Positions 1-5,445 of a stretch of 5,541 nucleotides of DNA are shown in pieces (within the stretch, counting starts at the first letter, position 1; each line of letters opens with the position of its first letter). The notes under the pieces are model-generated. The model had not been told where the DNA came from, did no database searches, and saw only the letters and a list, made by a program, of their open reading frames with translations. The stretch is from Lentisphaera sp. (lineage in GTDB: Bacteria > Verrucomicrobiota > Lentisphaeria > Victivallales > GWF2-50-93), in assembly GCA_020721745.1 (NCBI GenBank), contig DYMC01000156.1, positions 1 to 5,541 of the forward strand, read 5' to 3'. The position numbers and the translations under genes are program-made.

Positions 1-130
1 GATCGCCCTCATTGCTTGCCCCCGCCTGGGGCAAATCACCGTAAGAAGAGGAAGATCCGCCACCGCCGCAGGCCGACAATGCGCCGACAGTCAGACCAAG
101 CATCGCGAGAACCAGGAAGCGCTTGTTCAT
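1..130 (-). CDS. Small lipoprotein, N-terminal part only
   Basis: The visible 43 residues form a classic bacterial lipoprotein export signal. A basic start (MNKR) is followed by a hydrophobic core (FLVLAMLGLTVGA) and the lipobox LSAC with the lipidated cysteine at residue 21. After the cysteine comes a Gly/Ser linker (GGGGSSSS) and then a hydrophilic stretch up to the window edge. By family knowledge this is exported, cleaved by signal peptidase II and anchored in a membrane, probably the outer membrane because no Asp follows the cysteine. The start at 130 has an AAGG ribosome-binding site about 8 nt upstream. A second in-frame ATG at 145 would add MKVSS and lies within a 15-bp duplication. 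The gene starts 34 bp after the HU-like gene on the same strand, so the two are probably co-transcribed. The mature domain lies outside the window, so no function can be given. Confidence 0.85.
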   Translation of the reverse strand, partial: MNKRFLVLAMLGLTVGALSACGGGGSSSSYGDLPQAGASNEGD

Positions 131-155
131 GCTAGACACCTTCATGATAGACACC
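126..155. repeat. 15-bp tandem duplication over a translation start
   Basis: Positions 126-140 and 141-155 are head-to-tail copies of TTCATGCTAGACACC that differ only at 132 (c) versus 147 (a). Read on the minus strand, each copy supplies a GGTG-type ribosome-binding site and an ATG for the lipoprotein gene. The length of 15 is a multiple of three, so both ATG codons (145 and 130) are in frame. Confidence 0.8.
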
Positions 156-164
156 GAATTCTTA

Positions 165-455
165 TTATTGAGTTTCCACGGAAGAAGATGCCGCGTCACG
201 CAGCGCCTTCATGGGCTTCAGTACGGGGCGGCAGGTAGCCGCCACATCAAAGACCTCCCCCGTGCGCGGGTTGCGTCCGACACGGGCTGCGCGCCTCTTC
301 AGAATGATCCGTCCCACGCCAGGTAACAGCATCTCCTCTCCGGCAGCGAGGCGCCGTACAGTAACCTGTTCCAGCGCGGCGAGCACGCCAGATACCACAT
401 CGGCGCGCATTCTAGTTACCTCGCGGATCGCTTGGATTACTTCGCTTTTTTTCAT
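165..455 (-). CDS. HU-family histone-like DNA-binding protein
   Basis: This 96-residue protein matches the HU/IHF family along its length (typical length about 90). It opens with the helical dimerisation region MKKSEVIQAI, followed by the beta-turn region LLPGVGRIIL (residues 43-52). The DNA-intercalating arm RAARVGRNPRTGE (55-67) carries the conserved proline at 63, and the conserved KPMKALRDA helix (80-88) closes the domain. By family knowledge it binds and bends DNA as a dimer. The arm sequence favours HU over IHF. The usual GFG(N/T)F turn is GVGRI here, and an eight-residue tail (SSSVETQ end) extends past the usual C-terminus. I chose 455 because GGTGA lies just upstream and MKKSEV is the family's normal N-terminus; the ORF stays open to 497 but that extension does not look like HU. 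It is transcribed away from the secretion-type operon and is followed closely by the lipoprotein gene. It could act as a local nucleoid or regulatory protein, which is inference. Confidence 0.93.
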   Translation of the reverse strand: MKKSEVIQAIREVTRMRADVVSGVLAALEQVTVRRLAAGEEMLLPGVGRIILKRRAARVGRNPRTGEVFDVAATCRPVLKPMKALRDAASSSVETQ

Positions 456-480
456 CTGTTCACCATTTTTGAGATTTGCC

Positions 481-511
481 AAACGTTCTACAAACACACC
501 AAGGAAACGTT
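481..511. repeat. Two AAACGTT boxes in the divergent intergenic region
   Basis: AAACGTT occurs at 481-487 and 505-511, with 24 bp between copy starts, and each copy contains the palindrome AACGTT. They lie just upstream of the HU-like gene, and the second overlaps the -35 box of the rightward promoter proposed here. An operator role is possible but unproven, because a 7-base match can arise by chance. Confidence 0.3.
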
Positions 512-538
512 GACTACAATGTAATGCACATGTATCCT
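510..538 (+). promoter_or_regulatory. Candidate sigma70-type promoter of the rightward operon
   Basis: The -35 box TTGACT (510-515, five of six consensus positions) is separated by 17 bp from the -10 box TATCCT (533-538, four of six). It points toward the transglycosylase gene and is the best match I see in the 456-658 gap. Transcripts would start near 545 and carry a leader of over 100 nt that includes the two GC-rich hairpins. Confidence 0.45.
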
Positions 539-593
539 TCAGTCAATCTCAACTTTTCGCTCCAAGATAGCATCGACACAAGGAGCGAGAACA

Positions 594-650
594 GGGGCGG
601 CTTACGCCGCCGTGCTATCCCTCCCCGGCCTAAACGCCGGGGTCTCTCGC
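594..650 (+). mobile_element. Two-hairpin block resembling an IS200/IS605-type right end (solitary)
   Basis: Two perfect hairpins sit side by side. GGCGGC-TTAC-GCCGCC spans 596-611 (6-bp stem). CCCCGGC-CTAAAC-GCCGGGG spans 623-642 (7-bp stem) and is followed by TCTCTCGCG. From memory, this order (GGCTTACGCC hairpin, GTGCTATCCCT linker, CCCCGGCC hairpin, TCTCGCG) matches the end found downstream of tnpB in many IS200/IS605-family elements, where the same DNA specifies the 3' part of the guide (omega) RNA. No tnpA or tnpB coding sequence is visible next to it, so here it would be a remnant or a non-autonomous palindrome-associated element. A transcription terminator is an alternative, but no T-run follows. 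Confidence 0.5.
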
Positions 651-658
651 GAAAACTG

Positions 659-1165
659 ATGAAAAAAATCGCTTTCATCCTGAGCCTCATCCTTTCAGCA
701 TCCGCACATGCTCAAGAACCACGCGAAATACCCTTCCAGCAATGCTTCAAGGAAGCCGCTGAACGCCAGAACGTCCCCAGTGAAATCTTGATCGCGATTG
801 CAATCCAGGAATCCTCATTAAATCCGCGCGCCATCAAAAAGAACAAGAACGGCAGCACGGATTATGGAATCATGCAGATCAATTCATGGTGGCTGCCCAA
901 GCTAGAAAAAATTGGCATCCAGAAAGAACATCTTTTTGATGTTTGCACAAATATCCATGTAGGAGCATGGATATTTGCTCAGGGAATTGCCACACATGGA
1001 TGGAATTGGAAAGGCATCGGCGCATACAACGCGCGCAATGATCGCTTGCGCATGGCTTATGCCGAAAAAATTTTGAAGCGCTGGAAAGCGCTTACCTTAT
1101 CGGCCATGAGAAACACATCAACTGCCAGTGCGATGCTCATGGAAGAAAAAACCTCACAGAACTGA
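659..1165 (+). CDS. Secreted lytic transglycosylase (SLT/VirB1-like)
   Basis: This 168-residue protein cleaves peptidoglycan glycan strands, by family knowledge forming 1,6-anhydromuramyl ends. A signal peptide (MKKIAFILSLILSASAHA, predicted cut before residue 19) sends it to the periplasm. The goose-lysozyme-like fold is marked by AIQESSLNP with catalytic Glu51, the GIMQIN motif (70-75) and GAYN (121-124). C29 and C96 could form a disulfide, which would suit the Dsb genes downstream. The size fits the small transglycosylases of conjugation and pilus systems (VirB1, F Orf169, R64 PilT), which open the wall for an assembling machine. I placed the start at 659 because the signal peptide begins there; the ORF is open upstream to 476, but that part translates the hairpin block. 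No clear Shine-Dalgarno precedes 659, which is odd. The next gene follows after 62 bp. Confidence 0.9.
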   Translation: MKKIAFILSLILSASAHAQEPREIPFQQCFKEAAERQNVPSEILIAIAIQESSLNPRAIKKNKNGSTDYGIMQINSWWLPKLEKIGIQKEHLFDVCTNIHVGAWIFAQGIATHGWNWKGIGAYNARNDRLRMAYAEKILKRWKALTLSAMRNTSTASAMLMEEKTSQN

Positions 1166-1212
1166 CGTGGAACTTATCATTTAACAGTTTGTCGCGACTT
1201 CCCAACCAAATT

Positions 1213-1218
1213 GGAGGG
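1213..1218 (+). promoter_or_regulatory. Ribosome-binding site fixing the ATPase start
   Basis: GGAGGG stands 9 nt before the ATG at 1228, the normal distance. Two in-frame TTG codons at 1189 and 1222 are either upstream of this site or too close to it, so 1228 is the better start. Confidence 0.8.
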
Positions 1219-1227
1219 TCATTGTTC

Positions 1228-2517
1228 ATGCATCACCATCATTCACCCGGTCACGGTCATAATCACACCCATGGACAGCGCGCCCATCATCATATTGCAC
1301 AGGAGCCGAACGAATTCATCTCAACCTCCAACACGGACGCGCAGGCCGTTCAGTATTTGAACGAACTTTTTCGCAAGGCGGCCCGCGAAGGCTACAGTGA
1401 CGTGCATCTGGAGGATGTCGAGCAGGGCTGTCAAATCCGGGTTCGCAAACGCGGAGAAATGGTGATTCTCGACCATGTTAACGCGAACTTTTCCCGCGAG
1501 TTCGACAACAAGATCCGCATGAAGTGCAAACTCTCCATTGTGGAGCGCATGACGCCCCTGGACGGGAAGTTCAGATTCGAGGTTGATGGGCGTTTTGTTG
1601 ATGTCCGTGTGAGCATCCTACCCCTGGCTCATGGGCAGTCGATTGTTTGCCGACTTCTTGATCAGATGTCCAACCTCATACAACTCGATGACATCGATAT
1701 GCCAGAAGATATTCGAGGCGCTATTCTACACATCATCAGTCAGCCGCAAGGTCTATTCCTCGTGACCGGCCCAACGGGTTCCGGGAAAACCACCAGCCTG
1801 TACGGAATTCTTCAGCAACTCAATACGACGAGTAAGAAGATCATCACAATTGAAGACCCTGTGGAATACCGCATTGCCGGGATAAATCAAGCACAGACCA
1901 ACAACAAACTGACCTTCGCCGGAGCTCTAAAATCCATACTTCGCCAAGACCCCGACATCATCCTTGTTGGTGAAATCCGCGACTCCGAAACGGCGCGCAT
2001 CGCCACGCAGGCGGCGCTCACCGGTCATATTGTGCTGTCCACTCTGCACACCAACAATGCCATCGTTACGCTCAGTCGAATGCTGGATCTTGATGTTGAC
2101 CCCAATGCATTGAGCACGGCAATGAGCGGATTTATGGCACAGCGCCTGGTTCGCTCGCTTTGTCCGTTCTGTCGCAAGCCGACCCCAGTGACTGAATACG
2201 CCAAACATCAAATGGCATCCCATGGCATCGATCTCACCGAGATCGATGAAAATGCCGTGATTTATGAGCCCGTTGGCTGTGATCACTGCATCGACGGTTG
2301 GAGCGGCCGCATTCCCATCTTCGAGATGGTGATCAGTACGCATGATGTGCGTTTTGCGATCGAAAAAGCCGACATCAAGGCTCTCTCCCGTGCGGCTAGT
2401 CAGCAGCCTCAATACCGCACCTTGGGAAATCACGCCATGCGTCTGGTTATCGACGGAAAGACTTCGCTCATCGAAGCCCTGGTGGTCGCAGGTTCCGCTC
2501 AATTTTACGAGAGGTAA
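1228..2517 (+). CDS. GspE/PilB-family secretion or pilus ATPase with His-rich N-terminus
   Basis: This 429-residue hexameric-type ATPase would power pilus or pseudopilus assembly, or substrate export, from the cytoplasmic face of the inner membrane. Visible motifs are the N-terminal-domain signature SDVHLE (57-62), Walker A GPTGSGKTT (181-189), the Asp box TIEDPVEY (207-214), the family signature LRQDPDIILVGEIRD (238-252, Walker B with Glu249) and the His box TGHIVLSTLHTNNA (265-278). A tetracysteine pair, CPFC (312-315) and CDHC (351-354), matches the zinc-binding site of GspE/PilB assembly ATPases, which retraction ATPases (PilT) and VirB11 lack. The usual N1/MshEN domain is absent, and the protein is shorter than typical GspE or PilB. 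In its place, 11 of the first 22 residues are histidine. IncI-type PilQ is a plausible relative, but no pilin or platform gene is in the window. The next gene follows after 7 bp. Confidence 0.93.
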   Translation: MHHHHSPGHGHNHTHGQRAHHHIAQEPNEFISTSNTDAQAVQYLNELFRKAAREGYSDVHLEDVEQGCQIRVRKRGEMVILDHVNANFSREFDNKIRMKCKLSIVERMTPLDGKFRFEVDGRFVDVRVSILPLAHGQSIVCRLLDQMSNLIQLDDIDMPEDIRGAILHIISQPQGLFLVTGPTGSGKTTSLYGILQQLNTTSKKIITIEDPVEYRIAGINQAQTNNKLTFAGALKSILRQDPDIILVGEIRDSETARIATQAALTGHIVLSTLHTNNAIVTLSRMLDLDVDPNALSTAMSGFMAQRLVRSLCPFCRKPTPVTEYAKHQMASHGIDLTEIDENAVIYEPVGCDHCIDGWSGRIPIFEMVISTHDVRFAIEKADIKALSRAASQQPQYRTLGNHAMRLVIDGKTSLIEALVVAGSAQFYER

Positions 2518-2524
2518 TCATCTC

Positions 2525-3256
2525 ATGCCCCTTGAGACCGACAAGCTACGTAGACAATCACTTTTGTGGTTGGCTTCCATCATGACCATGGAACAAGCCC
2601 GCGCAGCCATTCCAAACCCAAACAACCTCCCTGGAACGCAGCCCCCCGTGGGGTCGTCGAAACCCTATGAGAGTATTACCCCGCCTGTCACGGCGGACAG
2701 AAACATCGTGCGGTTCTTCTTCTCTTATAACTGCCCGCACTGCCGCAATTATCACAACGGAATAGTCAGGTGGGGCGAGAGCCTACCCTCGCCGCTCAAG
2801 TTCGTAAGCACACCGATCTTAAATTCACCGGATGATGACAGCATCATCACCTGCATCTTTGCGCGTCTGATCGGCGAGACCATCGCCCCGAAGTCGCTCT
2901 CCGCCTACGATTTCGAGATCTATTCACTTGTCCAGGGCGACCCTTATGGCAGCGGCCCTGCCTCAAGCGTCAGCGTCAATGACGCCCTGGCGGCGCTGGT
3001 CCGCGCCGGCGTTCCGCCCGAGAAAATAAAGGCGTTCATCGAGAGATCGGAGATCAAGAAGATCGAAGCCAAAATCATGGATAACGCCAAAATCATCAAG
3101 ACCTACTCGATCAAGGTCACTCCGTCCGTCGCCATCTCCGGGAGATTCCTCGTCACCCCCGATCACGTCAACGGCAATGCACAGCAGTTCGGCGCACTAC
3201 TGAATGGCATAATCAGTCGCATTCTTGAAGGAGGCAGCCATGCTATCGGCCTTTAA
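2525..3256 (+). CDS. DsbA-like periplasmic thiol-disulfide oxidoreductase
   Basis: This 243-residue protein has a thioredoxin fold with an inserted helical region, as in DsbA. The active site FFFSYNCPHCRNYH places C70 and C73 around the same Pro-His dipeptide found in E. coli DsbA, and the cis-proline loop VTPSVAISG has Pro200. By family knowledge it would oxidise or reshuffle cysteines in exported proteins. A further cysteine, C110, lies in the helical region. A weak export signal is present: basic KLRR, a hydrophobic run QSLLWLASIMTM and a possible cut after ARA near residue 27. The linker at 30-55 is rich in Pro and Asn. The start at 2525 lies 7 bp after the ATPase stop, with GAGG 10 nt upstream; the frame is open back to 2342 only as an overlap inside the ATPase gene. 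The end overlaps the next gene by 17 bp. Its substrates are unknown, but context suggests parts of the same envelope machine. Confidence 0.87.
   Translation: MPLETDKLRRQSLLWLASIMTMEQARAAIPNPNNLPGTQPPVGSSKPYESITPPVTADRNIVRFFFSYNCPHCRNYHNGIVRWGESLPSPLKFVSTPILNSPDDDSIITCIFARLIGETIAPKSLSAYDFEIYSLVQGDPYGSGPASSVSVNDALAALVRAGVPPEKIKAFIERSEIKKIEAKIMDNAKIIKTYSIKVTPSVAISGRFLVTPDHVNGNAQQFGALLNGIISRILEGGSHAIGL
3228..3234 (+). promoter_or_regulatory. Strong ribosome-binding site inside the DsbA-like gene
   Basis: AAGGAGG is a near-perfect anti-16S match 5 nt before the ATG at 3240, and it lies within the last codons of the upstream gene. It fixes the start of the DsbC-like protein at 3240 rather than the in-frame TTG at 3225, and suggests translational coupling with high output. 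Confidence 0.85.
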
Positions 3257-4199
3257 GCGAACCGCGATCGCCCTGGGCTTGTCCGCCTTCCTGATTCCAG
3301 GACTTCTCCCTGCGGAGGGCCAGGTCGCAACACCCATTGAGCAAGGGCAGTCCATGGAAAACGAAAACCTCCCCGAATGGTTCAAGGACAGCAAGCGCCT
3401 GTCTGAGTTGCTAGGCGGCAAAGCCGTTGGCAACGTCACGGATGCCAAAGTCATTCGACGCACCCCCACCCCGATTGCCGGTCTCGATGCGTTAGTGATC
3501 GAGGGGACCGTATCCTCCCAAGGCGTTGATCCACACCCCGAAACTTTTGTCATTTACCTCGACAAGACCGGCCGTTATCTGGTTGCCGGGCTGGTCATCG
3601 ACATGGAAAAGAACCGTAACCTTGGCCAACTCATCGATCGTCAGGTGCGCGGAGAACGAGCCGACAACCCTGCACTGGCACTTGACCCGCTTGATATGCA
3701 TGGCGTGACCGCCGTCAACCAAAATGCGCGTGACGAAACGATCATCATTGTCGCCGACCTTGGCCCCGAGAAGGGGCGACAGAACATCCTTTCGATTCAT
3801 CAGCTTTACACCTCCCTGGTAGCCAGCGGGCAATCTTTAGCACATCTCAAAATCATTCCTGTCTCGGCTGGCAAAGATGAAATGGCAACCGCCGCCATGG
3901 CGATGGCTATGGGATACGACGATCTTCGCACCGGTGATGGCTACAACAAGATCATCGAGTTTTCCGAGAAAGGAAAGAATGCACCCTGGCTTGACAAGCA
4001 GCGCCTGCAGGCCGAAAAGGACCTGAAGGCTGTCATGGGTCGGGGCATTTTCAAGCTCGATGACAACTCGACACAGGCTCTTTTGGCCAAACTCAACACC
4101 CTGCCCTTGGTGTATCGCGAAACAAAAGGGAAGGTCGAATACTTACCTCTGCCCACCTCCAGTGAAGACTGGAAAAAACTTTTTGTCGGAGAGAAATGA
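3240..4199 (+). CDS. Cysteine-free DsbC/DsbG-like protein (redox-dead paralogue)
   Basis: This 319-residue protein has a signal peptide (MLSAFKRTAIALGLSAFLIP, cut near residue 25-28) and then a DsbC/DsbG-like layout. Residues 106-136 (YLDKTGRYLVAGLVIDMEKN then RNLGQLIDRQV) align with the N-terminal dimerisation domain of the DsbC encoded at 4657-5385 (YVSEDGRYMFQGILFDIENR). Residues 167-190 align with that protein's active-site strand and helix, but the site reads DLGPEKGRQN where the active paralogue has DPSCPYCRKL, so both catalytic cysteines are gone. The protein contains no cysteine at all. A proline in the cis-Pro position (TLPLVY, Pro289) remains. It cannot do thiol chemistry; by inference it may serve as a chaperone, a dimer partner of the active DsbC or a structural periplasmic part. 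It overlaps the DsbA-like gene by 17 bp and the PH-domain gene by 4 bp. The fold assignment rests on my own alignment by eye. Confidence 0.8.
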   Translation: MLSAFKRTAIALGLSAFLIPGLLPAEGQVATPIEQGQSMENENLPEWFKDSKRLSELLGGKAVGNVTDAKVIRRTPTPIAGLDALVIEGTVSSQGVDPHPETFVIYLDKTGRYLVAGLVIDMEKNRNLGQLIDRQVRGERADNPALALDPLDMHGVTAVNQNARDETIIIVADLGPEKGRQNILSIHQLYTSLVASGQSLAHLKIIPVSAGKDEMATAAMAMAMGYDDLRTGDGYNKIIEFSEKGKNAPWLDKQRLQAEKDLKAVMGRGIFKLDDNSTQALLAKLNTLPLVYRETKGKVEYLPLPTSSEDWKKLFVGEK

Positions 4200-4660
4200 T
4201 GGAAAACTTCGAGATCCGCCCATCATGGGCGAACTTCATTGATCGGATCATCCTCGCAACTTTCGCCTTTCTTGGCGCTGGTTTCACAATGTTTGCTCTT
4301 CCATCCAACCTGCAAGGGGAATCATCATGGATGATAGCAGCCTTGTTCGCGTCGGCTGGATGCTTCATTGCCTTGAGTGTTCTGATCAAGCGCTATTCAT
4401 CGCTGTACACCCTGAAAGATGGCATGTTAAGCGCGCAGCACGGCATCATCGCACGCAATCTAACCACCATCCATATCTCGAAAATCCGCTCAATCAACCT
4501 GCATCAATCCGCCATGGATCGTCTTATGAACACGGGAAACCTGCTGTTTTTGTCGGTGGCTGGCGGAGGTGATGCTGATGTGGCGTTTCACGGCGTAGAC
4601 GACGCCAAAAACCTCAAACTCAAAATTGAGAAACTCACTCAAGGCAACGATAAAGCATGA
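4196..4660 (+). CDS. Inner-membrane protein with bacterial PH (bPH2-type) domain
   Basis: This 154-residue protein has two predicted membrane helices (about 18-35 and 45-64), then a soluble domain at 66-148 that reads like a bacterial PH domain of the YdbS/bPH2 type. It has YTLKDGMLSAQHGIIARNLT, the strand IHISKIRSINLHQS, the DRLMNTGNLLFLSVAG segment and a closing helix DAKNLKLKIEKL. By family knowledge these proteins sit in the inner membrane with the domain in the cytoplasm, and their biochemical role is mostly unknown. The GGGDADVAF stretch (123-131) is a glycine-rich loop within the domain. The start ATG at 4196 overlaps the previous stop as ATGA; a second ATG at 4199 has better spacing from GGAG at 4188-4191 and may be the real start. 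The gene overlaps the downstream dsbC by another ATGA. This position between two DsbC-like genes implies a shared role, which I infer only from context. Confidence 0.78.
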   Translation: MMENFEIRPSWANFIDRIILATFAFLGAGFTMFALPSNLQGESSWMIAALFASAGCFIALSVLIKRYSSLYTLKDGMLSAQHGIIARNLTTIHISKIRSINLHQSAMDRLMNTGNLLFLSVAGGGDADVAFHGVDDAKNLKLKIEKLTQGNDKA

Positions 4661-5385
4661 AATCAATCATTCCTCTGACGCTTACTCTGGCAATCGCCCT
4701 GCCGGCTTCGGCCGCTCATGCTCCGAAGGGGCTGGCTGAAAAACTCACTGCAGCACTACCCGGTCTGACTGTGGATGCACTCAACCAAACGGAGGTTAAA
4801 GGCATCTACGAACTCGTATCCGGCAAAGATGTGGCCTACGTCTCCGAAGACGGCCGGTATATGTTCCAGGGCATCCTGTTCGACATTGAAAATCGGAAGA
4901 ACCTTACTGAGGCCCGTCTCGACGGCATCCGAGCCAAATCGCTTAAGAGCATCAAGGATGAAGACACGATTGTGTATGCGCCGAAGGGTGCCGTGAAAGA
5001 GACCATTACGATCTTTACTGATCCGAGCTGTCCCTATTGTCGCAAACTTCACAAGGAGATCCATGAACTCAACAAAGCCGGAATCAAAGTACGATACGTG
5101 ATGTACCCGCGCGATGGCATCCAATCTCAGGCCGGTAAGGAAAGCCTGAGCATCCTTTGCTCCAAGAACAGGCTTGAGGAATTGGACAAGGCCATGAATG
5201 GCCAGTCCAACACGAATACCTCGTGTGAAAACTCAGAACTGGAGAAGTCCAACCTGGAGAAGTTCATCCAGCTCGGAGATGAGATGGGGCTTCAGGGAAC
5301 GCCATACATAATCAACAGTGACGGACGAGCCATCCCAGGATACCGTCCGGCCAAAGATCTTATCCAAGAGATTGGGCGCCTCTAA
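4657..5385 (+). CDS. dsbC: DsbC-like periplasmic disulfide isomerase
   Basis: This 242-residue protein is close to the usual DsbC length. It has a signal peptide (MKSIIPLTLTLAIALPASAA, cut near 20-22), an N-terminal dimerisation domain (about 25-95, with YVSEDGRYMFQGILFDIE) and a thioredoxin-fold catalytic domain. The active site is TDPSCPYCRKLH with C125 and C128, and the cis-Pro loop is GTPYIINSDG with Pro216. C168 and C190 match the second, structural disulfide of DsbC. By family knowledge it forms a V-shaped dimer that reshuffles wrong disulfides and is kept reduced by DsbD. DsbC is common in conjugation gene clusters such as SXT/R391 and IncA/C, where it helps fold cysteine-rich transfer proteins. 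The start overlaps the PH-domain gene stop (ATGA), with AAGG 12 nt upstream, so it is probably translationally coupled. DsbG is the alternative label, but the CPYC motif and second disulfide favour DsbC. Confidence 0.92.
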   Translation: MKSIIPLTLTLAIALPASAAHAPKGLAEKLTAALPGLTVDALNQTEVKGIYELVSGKDVAYVSEDGRYMFQGILFDIENRKNLTEARLDGIRAKSLKSIKDEDTIVYAPKGAVKETITIFTDPSCPYCRKLHKEIHELNKAGIKVRYVMYPRDGIQSQAGKESLSILCSKNRLEELDKAMNGQSNTNTSCENSELEKSNLEKFIQLGDEMGLQGTPYIINSDGRAIPGYRPAKDLIQEIGRL

Positions 5386-5399
5386 GAAAGCCGCATCAG

Positions 5400-5445
5400 C
5401 TTGAAATCCCCCCGCCCTATTTAGACGTGCGGGGAGGATTTCAAG
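5400..5445. terminator. Large hairpin between convergent genes, probable bidirectional terminator
   Basis: CTTGAAATCCCCCCGC (5400-5415) pairs with GCGGGGAGGATTTCAAG (5429-5445). This gives 16 base pairs with a single bulged A at 5435 and a 13-nt loop. It lies 14 bp after the dsbC stop and contains the last eight codons of the leftward gene. No clear T-run follows on either strand, so termination may be weak or Rho-assisted. An inverted-repeat mobile-element end is the alternative. Confidence 0.6.

Noticed and set aside
476..658. Upstream in-frame extension of the transglycosylase frame (61 residues)
   Set aside because: It would place an Arg/Pro-rich stretch translated from the hairpin block ahead of a complete signal peptide, and it overlaps the proposed promoter.
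1191..1198. Perfect 8-bp palindrome GTCGCGAC before the ATPase gene
   Set aside because: It is too short, with no second copy or promoter next to it, and is expected by chance.
1189..1227. TTG start for the ATPase, adding 13 residues
   Set aside because: The strong GGAGGG at 1213-1218 lies after this codon and is correctly spaced for the ATG at 1228.
1927..2502. 191-codon open frame on the minus strand inside the ATPase gene
   Set aside because: It is antisense to conserved ATPase motifs, has no recognisable domain and is best explained as a coding-strand shadow.
2342..2524. Early start of the DsbA-like frame inside the ATPase gene
   Set aside because: The upstream part reads ATPase codons in another frame. 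The ATG at 2525 sits 7 bp after the ATPase stop, has a ribosome-binding site and starts a plausible export signal.
3492..3833. 113-codon minus-strand frame inside the Cys-free DsbC-like gene
   Set aside because: It is a shadow of a well-supported gene, with no export signal, family pattern or convincing ribosome-binding site.
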